A program made the position numbers and the translations under genes. This document shows, in pieces, positions 45,022-53,351 of a stretch of 59,074 nt of DNA. Positions within the stretch are counted from its first letter, which is position 1. Every line of letters starts with the position of its first letter. Source of the stretch: Casimicrobiaceae bacterium (GTDB lineage: Bacteria > Pseudomonadota > Gammaproteobacteria > Burkholderiales > Casimicrobiaceae); assembly GCA_025056355.1 (NCBI GenBank), contig JANWWI010000010.1, positions 1-59,074 of the forward strand, read 5' to 3'. The notes under the pieces were generated by a model that was not told the DNA's origin, did no database searches, and saw only the letters and a list, made by a program, of their open reading frames with translations.

Positions 45022-45920
45022 GCGTGCGCTGCTTCTACAGCGACCACTTTGTCTTGCCGCTGCCGGAGGGCCATCGCTTTCCGATGGCCAAGTACCGGCT
45101 GCTGCGCGAGCGGGTGGCCGCGCTCGATCCGACGCTGCTCGAAGAGGCCCCACGTGCAAGCGACGAGCAACTGCTGCTTGCGCATGATGCCGCCTACATC
45201 GAACGCCTGTCCACCGGCACGCTCTCGGCCGCCGAAATCCGCGCGATCGGCTTTCCGTGGAGCCCGCAAATGGCCGAACGGGCACGCCGTTCAACCGGTG
45301 CCACGATCGCTGCGCTTTGCTTTGCCATCGAAACCGGCGGCTGCGGCATCAACCTCGCAGGCGGCACACACCACGCCTTTCGCGATCATGGCGAGGGCTT
45401 TTGCTGCTACAACGATGCGGCCGTTGCCGCGCGTGTGGCCCTTGAGCGCATGAGCGGCCTCCAACGCATCGCCATCATCGACCTCGATGTGCATCAGGGC
45501 AACGGCACCGCTGCGATCCTGCGCGACGACCCGCGCGTGTTTACCTTTTCCATGCACGGGGCCAAAAACTACCCGGTACGCAAGGAGCAAAGCGATCTGG
45601 ATGTCGAACTGCCTGACGGCACCGACGATGAGACCTACCTTCGGCTTCTGGCCGAGCACCTGCCGCAGTTGCTCGATCGCTTTCGCCCGCAGGCGCTTAT
45701 CTATCTTGCCGGCGCCGATCCTTACGAGGGCGACCGGCTCGGTCGCCTTGCGCTCACCCGCGCGGGGCTTGCCGCGCGCGATCGCTTCGTTTTGGAAAGC
45801 GCGCGCCGCCGCGGGCTACCGGTAGCCATTGCAATGGCTGGGGGCTACGCAGAGGCCATCGAAGATATCGTGGCCATACACTTTTCCACGGTCTCCCTGG
45901 CACTTGAGGTGTATCGATGA
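45018..45920 (+). CDS. Histone-deacetylase-family zinc amidohydrolase
   Basis: This 300-aa enzyme of the arginase/deacetylase fold has GGTHHAFRDHGEGFCCYND with the tandem catalytic histidines, the zinc ligands in DLDVHQGNGT and AGADPYEGDRLG, and MAGGYAE near the end. Bacterial members deacetylate polyamines, acetoin-related compounds or small amides. The length fits the short class often annotated as histone deacetylase. ATGA junctions link it to the PF04339 gene and the enoyl-CoA hydratase gene. Confidence 0.9.
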   Translation: MSVRCFYSDHFVLPLPEGHRFPMAKYRLLRERVAALDPTLLEEAPRASDEQLLLAHDAAYIERLSTGTLSAAEIRAIGFPWSPQMAERARRSTGATIAALCFAIETGGCGINLAGGTHHAFRDHGEGFCCYNDAAVAARVALERMSGLQRIAIIDLDVHQGNGTAAILRDDPRVFTFSMHGAKNYPVRKEQSDLDVELPDGTDDETYLRLLAEHLPQLLDRFRPQALIYLAGADPYEGDRLGRLALTRAGLAARDRFVLESARRRGLPVAIAMAGGYAEAIEDIVAIHFSTVSLALEVYR

Positions 45921-46747
45921 ACCCGCTGGCAGGCTTTGAACACGATGTCCATGCGCCGGTGCTTCTTCTCGAGCATGAAGGCGAGGAGCGCATCCTCACG
46001 CTCAGGCTCAATCGCCCGCAAGCGATGAACACGCTCGATCACGCAATGACCGAGGCGTTCGTTGATGCCGTGCGCTTCGTTCTGGCCGATCCCAGGCGCC
46101 GGGTGCTCATCCTCGAGGGGGCCGGAGAACACTTCATGGCCGGCGGCGACCTCAAAGACTTCGCGCGCACGCTCGATCAGCCTGGCGAAGAACGCCGGGA
46201 ACATTTCCGCGCGATGATTCATCGGCTCCATGCCGCGATCGAGCTCTTGCAGCGCGCACCGCTCATCACGATCGCCAAGGTACGCGGCGCCTGTGCCGGC
46301 TTCGGGCTCTCGCTGGCCATCGGCTGCGATCTGACGCTGGCCTCGGAGGAGGCGTACTTCACGACGGCCTACGCCTCCATCGGTCTGACCCCGGATGGTG
46401 GCCAGAGCTACTTCCTGCCGCGCATGGTGGGACTCAAGCGCGCGTTTGAGCTTTTGCTTCTAAGCGAACGAATCAGCGCGACCGAGGCGCTTTCGCTTGG
46501 GCTACTCACCCGCGTCGTGGCCGCCGATGCGCTCGATGCCACCACCGAAGCAATCGCGCGCCGGCTCGCCCACGGCTCCCGCCATGCGATGGCGGGTGCG
46601 AAACGCCTGCTTTCGACTTCGATGAGCAAAACAATGTCCGAGCAACTTGCGGCGGAAGCCGAGAGCTTCGCGCACTGCGCGGCCCAGGAGGATTTTGCGG
46701 AGGGTGTGCGGGCGTTTTTGGAGAAGCGAGGGACAAGATTCACCTAG
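45917..46747 (+). CDS. Enoyl-CoA hydratase/isomerase family protein
   Basis: This 276-aa crotonase-fold protein binds acyl-CoA. The oxyanion-hole segments are EHFMAGGDLKDF and GACAGFGLSLAIGCDLTLA. The two catalytic glutamates of true crotonase are not both present; the sequence SIGLTPDGGQSYFLPR with an Asp resembles the PaaG-type isomerases. It may therefore move a double bond instead of adding water. It closes the four-gene operon. The mrr gene follows after 23 bp. Confidence 0.88.
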   Translation: MNPLAGFEHDVHAPVLLLEHEGEERILTLRLNRPQAMNTLDHAMTEAFVDAVRFVLADPRRRVLILEGAGEHFMAGGDLKDFARTLDQPGEERREHFRAMIHRLHAAIELLQRAPLITIAKVRGACAGFGLSLAIGCDLTLASEEAYFTTAYASIGLTPDGGQSYFLPRMVGLKRAFELLLLSERISATEALSLGLLTRVVAADALDATTEAIARRLAHGSRHAMAGAKRLLSTSMSKTMSEQLAAEAESFAHCAAQEDFAEGVRAFLEKRGTRFT

Positions 46748-46770
46748 GGCCTCGTCGAGGAAGCTCAGGC

Positions 46771-47700
46771 ATGATTCCTTCGTACCAGGACTTTATGTTG
46801 CCGTTGTTGCGGCTCATGGCCGACGGACAGGAGCGAAAGCTCTCCGAGGTCATCACGCCACTTGCCGATCAATTCGAACTTTCCACCGAGGAGCGTAAAG
46901 CTCTCCTGGAAAGCGGACAGCAAACGATCCTTGAAAACCGTATCGGTTGGGCCAAAACCTACCTCAAACAGGCCGGTTTGCTCGAAATCACCCGCAGAGG
47001 CTGGTTTCGCATCAGCGATGCCGGGCGAGAGCTCCTCGCCAAAGCGCCGCCGCGGATCGACCTCAATCTCCTCAATCAATTCCCGGAATTTCGCGCTTTT
47101 CGTGCGCGATCGCGACCGGAGGCCAAACGGGGCCTGCCTTCGGATGAAAACGCAACAAGCGTCGCAGAGCTAAGTTCCTCAGTCTCTCCCGCGGAGGCTT
47201 TGTCCGCAGCCTACCGCCAGTTGCGTGATGAGGTGGAGTCGGAACTGCTCGCGCTCGTCCGGAAGGCGAGCCCGCGCTTCTTCGAGCAACTGGTCGTCGA
47301 TCTCATGCTCGCGATGGGCTACGGCGGCTCGCGGCAGGAAGCCGGTCGTGCGATTGGACAGTCCGGCGACGGCGGCATCGACGGTGTGATCAACGAAGAT
47401 CGGCTCGGGCTGGACAAGATCTACCTGCAAGCCAAGCGCTGGGACGGCACGGTCGGACGCCCCGAGATTCAGAAGTTCGCCGGGGCCTTGCAGGGTCAGC
47501 GAGCGTCCAAGGGCGTGTTCATCACGACCTCGTCGTTCACGAAAGATGCGATCGAGTACGCGCGCTCGATTTCGAGCACCATCATCTTGATCGACGGTGA
47601 AACGCTCGCGGCTCTGATGTATGACCACGGTGTCGGCGTGGCTCGCGACCTGGTCTACGAAATCAAGCGCATTGACGGGGACTACTTCGAAGCGGCGTGA
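46771..47700 (+). CDS. mrr: Mrr-type restriction endonuclease
   Basis: This 309-aa protein has an N-terminal winged-helix Mrr_N domain (about 1-95, YQDFMLPLLRLMADG, RGWFRISDAGRELL) and a C-terminal Mrr catalytic domain. The PD-(D/E)xK-type residues lie in GDGGIDGVI and YLQAKRW (about 198-225). Type IV Mrr nucleases cut DNA carrying foreign modified bases. All key residues look intact. It sits 23 bp after the enoyl-CoA hydratase gene and could be cotranscribed with it. Confidence 0.9.
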   Translation: MIPSYQDFMLPLLRLMADGQERKLSEVITPLADQFELSTEERKALLESGQQTILENRIGWAKTYLKQAGLLEITRRGWFRISDAGRELLAKAPPRIDLNLLNQFPEFRAFRARSRPEAKRGLPSDENATSVAELSSSVSPAEALSAAYRQLRDEVESELLALVRKASPRFFEQLVVDLMLAMGYGGSRQEAGRAIGQSGDGGIDGVINEDRLGLDKIYLQAKRWDGTVGRPEIQKFAGALQGQRASKGVFITTSSFTKDAIEYARSISSTIILIDGETLAALMYDHGVGVARDLVYEIKRIDGDYFEAA

Positions 47701-47749
47701 ACCCTGGCAGTGGTTGAGGTCGGAGCGGCTGCGACGCAACTTCCCACAA

Positions 47750-47784
47750 GTGCATTTTCTAAAGTTGCACTTTAGAATTTGCAC
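47750..47784. promoter_or_regulatory. 35-bp palindrome ending 2 bp before the DUF4143 ATPase start
   Basis: Two 16-bp arms (47750-47765 and 47769-47784) are reverse complements at 14 of 16 positions, with a TGC spacer; the inner nine pairs (TTCTAAAGT) are perfect. TAGAAT at 47773-47778, inside the right arm, could be a -10 hexamer. Transcripts would then begin at or very near the ATG at 47787. The site is a likely operator for autorepression. Confidence 0.72.
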
Positions 47785-47786
47785 GC

Positions 47787-48971
47787 ATGGCTTTCGTCGA
47801 ACGCAAGCTCTCCGACGCTTTGCGCGCGGCCGCTCGGGCCTTCCCGGCCGTCGTGCTGACCGGCCCGCGTCGCTCGGGCAAAACCTCCCTGCTCCGGCAT
47901 CTCTTTCCGAACGCGACCTACCATCTGCTCGAAGACCCGGACACGGTCGCGCGGTTGCGCGCCGATCCGCAGGGCTTCCTCGATGGCTTGCGCGGGCCGG
48001 TGATCTTGGACGAAGTGCAGAACGTGCCGGAAGTGTTCGCCCATGTGCGCGCGCGGATCGACCGCGCACCGCGGCGACGGGGACAGTGGTTTCTGACCGG
48101 CTCTCAGGAAGCGCCCCTGATGCAGCGCGTCTCGGAATCGATGGCTGGGCGTGCCGCGGTTTTGCAGCTGCTTCCGCTTGCTACGGACGAAAGCCCGAAG
48201 GTCTCACTCCTCTTGGGCGGGTATCCTGAAGTCATCGCACGACCGAAATCGGCCCGACTCTGGTTTTCGGCGTACCTCCAGACCTACCTCGAGCGCGATG
48301 TGCGTGCGGTGCTTTCGGTGCGCGACCTCTCGACCTTCCGGCGTTTTCTCGCGCTCCTTGCCGCGCGGCATGGGCAAATCCTCAACAAAGCCGATCTTGC
48401 AGCACCGCTGGGTGTGTCGATCCCGACGATCAGCGCCTGGCTTTCGGTGCTCGAAATCACGGCGCAAATTCTGATCGTGCCGCCGTTCTACGAAAACCTC
48501 GGCAAACGGCTCATCAAGTCGCCCAAGATCTATTGGCTCGACTCGGGGCTGGCCTGCCATCTGCTCGGGATCGAATCCGCCGCCGAGCTCGCCCGCTCGC
48601 CGTTTCGCGGCGTGCTGTTCGAAGGCTTCATCGCCGCCGAGATCGCCAAGCGGCAAGTCCATGCGGGCGGCCGACGCGAGCTCTACTTCTTCCGAGATGC
48701 CAAGGGGCTCGAAGTCGACTTCATCGTGCCGACCCGACAAGGCGGACTTGCGCTCATCGAATGCCAGGCAGCCCGCACCGTGCAGCCTGCGATGGCGGCT
48801 CCGCTAATGCGACTGGCCGATGCGCTTGCGGCGCGCTCGCTGCCCGCCAGCAACATCACCGCACATCTGGTGCACGAGCCTTCGCCCTCCGCGCTCCAAA
48901 GCGAAGCCATCCTGCCCGGTGTGCGAGCGATCCCCTGGCCGCGGTTTCTCGATTCCCTGCCGTTGCGCTGA
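47787..48971 (+). CDS. AAA_14/DUF4143 ATPase
   Basis: This 394-aa protein has an AAA_14 ATPase domain (Walker A GPRRSGKTS at 26-34, Walker B VILDEVQNVPE, sensor WFLTGSQ) and a C-terminal DUF4143 domain (from about 190; SAYLQTYLERDVRAV, then WLDSGLACHLLGI). The end of DUF4143 has a nuclease-like pattern LEVDFIV with IEC; the residue after it is Gln where a catalytic Lys is usual, so nuclease activity is doubtful. The family is often found with mobile or defence genes and its function is poorly known. It follows mrr by 86 bp. Confidence 0.86.
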   Translation: MAFVERKLSDALRAAARAFPAVVLTGPRRSGKTSLLRHLFPNATYHLLEDPDTVARLRADPQGFLDGLRGPVILDEVQNVPEVFAHVRARIDRAPRRRGQWFLTGSQEAPLMQRVSESMAGRAAVLQLLPLATDESPKVSLLLGGYPEVIARPKSARLWFSAYLQTYLERDVRAVLSVRDLSTFRRFLALLAARHGQILNKADLAAPLGVSIPTISAWLSVLEITAQILIVPPFYENLGKRLIKSPKIYWLDSGLACHLLGIESAAELARSPFRGVLFEGFIAAEIAKRQVHAGGRRELYFFRDAKGLEVDFIVPTRQGGLALIECQAARTVQPAMAAPLMRLADALAARSLPASNITAHLVHEPSPSALQSEAILPGVRAIPWPRFLDSLPLR

Positions 48972-49029
48972 ATTTCCCGCGGTACCGTCCGCGTCCAGGG
49001 CCTACTGCCCGGGACCTGATGCGAGCACT

Positions 49030-52000
49030 TCAGATGCCGCTCGAGTGACGGCGGGACCGCTTGAGCCCGCCCGCCAAAGCCCGCAGCCAACCCCAGCCGC
49101 GGCGGATGCCGTGCTCGAGGTCATCGAACACGGTAAAAACCGCCGGCACGACGATAAGCGAAAGAATCGTCGAGGTGATCAGCCCGCCGATCACGGCGAT
49201 CGCCATCGGCGAGCGAAAGCTCGCATCGGCGCCACTGGTGCCAAGGGCGATCGGCAGCATCCCGGCACCCATGGCGATTGTGGTCATGAGGATCGGCCGC
49301 GCGCGTTTGTGGCAGGCATCCATAAGCGCATCGAAGCGGGACAAGCCATGCTCGCGTCGCGCGACGATCGCGTAGTCAACAAGCAGAATCGAATTCTTGG
49401 TCGCAATGCCCATGAGCATGAGGATGCCGATCAGCGAAGGCATGGAAAAGCTCTTGCCGGCAAGCAGCAGCCCGATGAAGGCCCCGCCGATTGAGAGCGG
49501 CAGCGCCGAGAGGATCGTGATCGGATGCAGCACGTCCTTGAAGAGAAGCAGGAGCACGAGGTAGATGCAGACGATGCCGGTGAGCATCGCCAGGCCGAAG
49601 CTCGCGAAGAGCTCCCCCATCACCTCGGCGTCCCCGATTTCGACTTTGCGCACCCCGGGCGGGAGATTGGCCACGCTCGGTAGGGCTTCGGCCTGCTTCA
49701 CCACCTCGCCGAGCGTGGTGTCGGCCAGCTCGACATCGAAGACGATGTTGCGCGCGCGGTTCAGGCGGCTGATTTCAGCCGGAGCGCTGCCCACTTCAAG
49801 CGAGGCCACCTGAGCGAGCATGACCGGGCCGCGTGCGCCCGGTACGGTGAGCCGCCCGATCGCCGCGAGATCGCTGCGCAAGTCGCGGTCGAAGCGCACG
49901 ACGATCGGCACCTGCCGTTCGGAGAGATTGAGCTTGGGGAGCGCCACGTCGTGGTCGCCCACGGTGGCGATACGCAGCGTGTCGGCGATGGCCGCGGTGC
50001 TGACCCCAAGATCGGCGGCGCGGGCCGGATCTGGCCGGACGATGACTTCCGGACGCACGAGGCTTGCACTGGACTGGACGTTGCCCACACCCGGAATCGT
50101 CCGCAACTCACGCTCCACCGCGCGGGCGGCCTCCGTGAGCGCGTGCGGGTCGTCGCTTGTGAGGACCAGTTGGTATTTTTCGCCGCCGCTTGCCAAGCCG
50201 ACCTTGAAGCGCACGCCCGGCACGGCCTCGAGCGCCTTGCGGATCTCGGCCTCAATCGGCTGCTTGCGCACCGGGCGCTCGCTTCGCGGGCTGAGCAAGA
50301 CGGTCAAGGTGGCCTTGCGTACCTCGGCGAGGCCCTGCGGAACGAAGGGATCCGCCCCGGCAGCGCCGCCGCCGATCGTGGTGTAGACCGAGCGCACATG
50401 CTCGACACGGGCGATCGCCTGCCGTGCGGCCTCGGCCGCGGCGCGCGTTTCGGCCAGCGTGCTGCCGGGCGGTAACTCGAGGAACACCTGGGTCTGCGAG
50501 TTGTCGTCGGGCGGCAGAAACCCGGTGGGTAGCAGCGGAATGAGCGCAAGCGAGCCCGCAAAAAAGAGCGTGGCTGCAATCAAGGTCGTCCAGCGATGGC
50601 GGGTGCACCATTGCGCCCAACGCATGTACAGGCCAAGCCAACGCGGCTCGCGATGCTCGCCGACAAAGGGTTTGAGCAGGTAGGCCGCCATCATCGGGGT
50701 CAACATCCGCGCCACCACGAGCGAAAAAAAGATCGCAAGCGATGCGGTCCAGCCGAATTGCTTGAAGAACTTGCCGGCGATACCGCTCATGAATGCGGTG
50801 GGCAAAAAGACCGCAATGAGCGTGAAGGTGGTGGCAATCACGGCAAGGCCGATTTCATCGGCTGCTTCCATGGCCGCTTGATACGGCGGTTTGCCCATGC
50901 GCAGATGGCGCACGATGTTTTCGATCTCAACGATGGCATCATCGACCAGGATCCCGATCACGAGCGACAGCGCCAGGAGCGTCACCACGTTGATCGAAAA
51001 GCCCAGGTAGTCCATGCCCGCGAATGCGGGGATGGCCGACATGGGTAGTGCCACCGCGGCGATGAAGGTCGCCCGCAGGTCGCGCAAGAAAAACCACACC
51101 ACCAGTACCGCAAGCAGCGCGCCCTCGTAGAGAAGCAGCATCGAGGCGTCGAACTCTTCCTCGACCGGGGTGACGAAGTCGAAGGCCTCGGTCAGGCGGA
51201 TGTGCGGGTGCTCTCGCTCGAGCTCGGCCAACGCGGCCCGCACGCCGCGGCCCACTTCGATTTCGCTTGCGCCGCGGCTTCGTCTGACTTCGAAGCCCAC
51301 CACCGGCTCGCCGTTGAGCAAGGCAAGCGAGCGCGGCTCGGCGATCGTGTCACGCACCGAAGCCACGCGCGCAAGTTCGATCCTTCGCCCATCCCGCAGG
51401 GCGATTTCGAGCACGCGCAACGTCTCGGCCGTGGTTGCCCCACCGATGACCCGAATCGATTGCTCGCGGCCGCCCAAGTCGGTGCGCCCGCCGCTCGCCT
51501 CGGTTTGCACCTGACGAAGGGTGCGCGAGACATCGGCGGCCGACACACCCAGGGCCAGCATGCGCTCGCGGTCGAGCTCCACCACGATCTCACGGGAGAC
51601 GCCTCCGACCCGCGAAACCCCGCCGACCCCACGCACGCCGAGCAGTTTTTTGGTGACGGTGTTGTCGACAAACCAGGAGAGCGCTTCGTCATCAAGCCGC
51701 GAGGAGGCAATCGCATACGCAAGCACCGGGGTGCCGGCCAAATCGAGCTTGCTGATGATCGGTTCTTTGATATCGCCCGGCAGTTCGCCACGGATGCGAG
51801 TGACTGCGGAGCGCACATCATCGAGGGCTTCCTGCACCGGCTTTTCGAGCCGGAACTCAGCGGTGACCGTGACCCCGCCATCCTGAATGCGGGTGTAGAG
51901 GTTCTTGAGCCCCTGTATCGAGGCGATCGCGTTTTCGACTTTGCGCGCGACTTCGGTCTCCAGCTGGCTCGGCCCCGCCCCCGGATAGGCAATCACCGTG

Positions 52001-52140
52001 TTGATCGTCGGCAGGTCCAGATCCGGGAAGTTCTGCACCTTCATCGTGTTGAAGGCGTAGAGCCCCGCCAGGGTGAGCAGCACAAACGCAGTGACTGCCG
52101 CAATCGGATTTCGAATCGACCAGGCCGAGACGTTGAGCAT
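49030..52140 (-). CDS. RND efflux transporter, AcrB/HAE-1 type
   Basis: This 1036-aa inner-membrane pump has two repeats of six membrane helices and large periplasmic loops. The proton-relay aspartate pair lies in TM4 (IGILVDDAIVEIEN). The N-terminus (SIRNPIAAVTAFVLL) and the FPDLDLPTINTVI region are typical. It exports drugs, solvents or other amphiphiles with the membrane-fusion protein and outer-membrane channel encoded just upstream in the same operon. It starts 11 bp after the fusion-protein gene. Confidence 0.93.
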   Translation of the reverse strand: MLNVSAWSIRNPIAAVTAFVLLTLAGLYAFNTMKVQNFPDLDLPTINTVIAYPGAGPSQLETEVARKVENAIASIQGLKNLYTRIQDGGVTVTAEFRLEKPVQEALDDVRSAVTRIRGELPGDIKEPIISKLDLAGTPVLAYAIASSRLDDEALSWFVDNTVTKKLLGVRGVGGVSRVGGVSREIVVELDRERMLALGVSAADVSRTLRQVQTEASGGRTDLGGREQSIRVIGGATTAETLRVLEIALRDGRRIELARVASVRDTIAEPRSLALLNGEPVVGFEVRRSRGASEIEVGRGVRAALAELEREHPHIRLTEAFDFVTPVEEEFDASMLLLYEGALLAVLVVWFFLRDLRATFIAAVALPMSAIPAFAGMDYLGFSINVVTLLALSLVIGILVDDAIVEIENIVRHLRMGKPPYQAAMEAADEIGLAVIATTFTLIAVFLPTAFMSGIAGKFFKQFGWTASLAIFFSLVVARMLTPMMAAYLLKPFVGEHREPRWLGLYMRWAQWCTRHRWTTLIAATLFFAGSLALIPLLPTGFLPPDDNSQTQVFLELPPGSTLAETRAAAEAARQAIARVEHVRSVYTTIGGGAAGADPFVPQGLAEVRKATLTVLLSPRSERPVRKQPIEAEIRKALEAVPGVRFKVGLASGGEKYQLVLTSDDPHALTEAARAVERELRTIPGVGNVQSSASLVRPEVIVRPDPARAADLGVSTAAIADTLRIATVGDHDVALPKLNLSERQVPIVVRFDRDLRSDLAAIGRLTVPGARGPVMLAQVASLEVGSAPAEISRLNRARNIVFDVELADTTLGEVVKQAEALPSVANLPPGVRKVEIGDAEVMGELFASFGLAMLTGIVCIYLVLLLLFKDVLHPITILSALPLSIGGAFIGLLLAGKSFSMPSLIGILMLMGIATKNSILLVDYAIVARREHGLSRFDALMDACHKRARPILMTTIAMGAGMLPIALGTSGADASFRSPMAIAVIGGLITSTILSLIVVPAVFTVFDDLEHGIRRGWGWLRALAGGLKRSRRHSSGI

Positions 52141-52151
52141 GGGAGGTTCCG

Positions 52152-53351
52152 CTAGGGGCGCCCGAGAGCGCCTGCAGGCGCTTGAGCGCGCTCAGGCCCA
52201 GACGCTGTGACCGAAGGCTGCGCGGCAACGCGCACACTGTCTCCATCGCTCAGGAAGGCCGCACCCGAGGCAACCACCTGCTCGCCGGGCTTCAGCCCCG
52301 AGACAATCTCGACCCGATCGCCAAGCCGACGGCCGGTTTCCACCTTGACCTGCGAGACCCGGCCCGATGCGTCAGCGCGAAACACATAGGCAAAGCCATC
52401 ACGAAGCACAAGCGCGCTCTGCGGCACATGAAGGGCGCTTGTGCGACCGAGCTCAAATTCCCCACGCGCAAAGACCCCGGGACGCGCTTGGGGTGAGCGC
52501 TCGAGGTCGACGTAGACAAGCGCATTGCGGGTTTGTGGATCGACCGTGGGTGCCAGCTGCCGAACCCTGCCGCGCAGCTGTGAACCATCGGGCAAGGTCA
52601 CCAGCGCCGCCTGCCCCGTCCGCAGGCGCGAAAGCTCGGCGGCGGTCACTTCCGCGCGCCACTCAAGCCGCCCTTGCCGGATCAGGCGGAAGAGCTCCAC
52701 GCCGGGTCCCACCACGGCCCCGAGGGTTGCCGAACGCGCCGAAATCACCCCATCGTCAGGCGCCACCAGCCGGGTCTGCGCACGCCGCACCTCGATGAGC
52801 TGCATTTGCGCACGCGCCGCCGCAAGCCGTGCCCGCGCGGTCTTCTCGGCGGTCTGGAATTGATTGATCTGCTGGGCCGAGAGTGCACCGGAGTCGGCCA
52901 GCAGACGCGCTCGCGCGGCATCGGCCTCGGCTTGCGCAAGCTGGGCCTCGGCCTCGGCGATGAGGGCGGCCGCCTGAGCACGCTCGGCTTCGAGGGTCTC
53001 GGCGGCGAAGGTGGCAAGCACTTGGCCTTTGCGCACACGGTCGCCGACTTGAACATGCACTTCGGCAATGCGAAGGCCTTGCACTTCGGCCCCGATCACC
53101 GCCTCTTGCCACGCAGCGATGTTGCCGTTGGCGCTCAAGGTGAGTGGCCAGGGGCTCGACTCGACCGAAGCGAGCGTCACGGTGAGCGCCGGACGCACGC
53201 TGGCGGCGCTTGCTGCCGGGGCCCGCGGGGCGTTTTGCCCCTTCACACCGAGGGCCAAAAGCGCCACACCCGCTGCCACCGTCAGGCCGAGCGCCCACGG
53301 TCGCAATACCGCCCAACGCGAAGACTCGATCGATGGCCGCAGAAGCTTCAT
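52152..53351 (-). CDS. RND efflux periplasmic adaptor (AcrA/HlyD type)
   Basis: This 399-aa membrane-fusion protein has an N-terminal membrane anchor (about 18-38) and no lipobox. A split lipoyl domain (GLRIAEVHVQVGDRVRKGQVLA, residues 92 onward, and VVGPGVELF) encloses a long Ala-rich coiled-coil hairpin (about 115-200). Beta-barrel and membrane-proximal domains follow. It bridges the pump to the outer-membrane channel. Its start overlaps the oprM-like stop. Confidence 0.93.
   Translation of the reverse strand: MKLLRPSIESSRWAVLRPWALGLTVAAGVALLALGVKGQNAPRAPAASAASVRPALTVTLASVESSPWPLTLSANGNIAAWQEAVIGAEVQGLRIAEVHVQVGDRVRKGQVLATFAAETLEAERAQAAALIAEAEAQLAQAEADAARARLLADSGALSAQQINQFQTAEKTARARLAAARAQMQLIEVRRAQTRLVAPDDGVISARSATLGAVVGPGVELFRLIRQGRLEWRAEVTAAELSRLRTGQAALVTLPDGSQLRGRVRQLAPTVDPQTRNALVYVDLERSPQARPGVFARGEFELGRTSALHVPQSALVLRDGFAYVFRADASGRVSQVKVETGRRLGDRVEIVSGLKPGEQVVASGAAFLSDGDSVRVAAQPSVTASGPERAQAPAGALGRP

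Noticed and set aside
46771-48971. A CRISPR array or toxin-antitoxin pair at the defence-like locus
   Set aside because: There are no spaced repeats and no small toxin or antitoxin frames; only mrr and the DUF4143 ATPase are supported.
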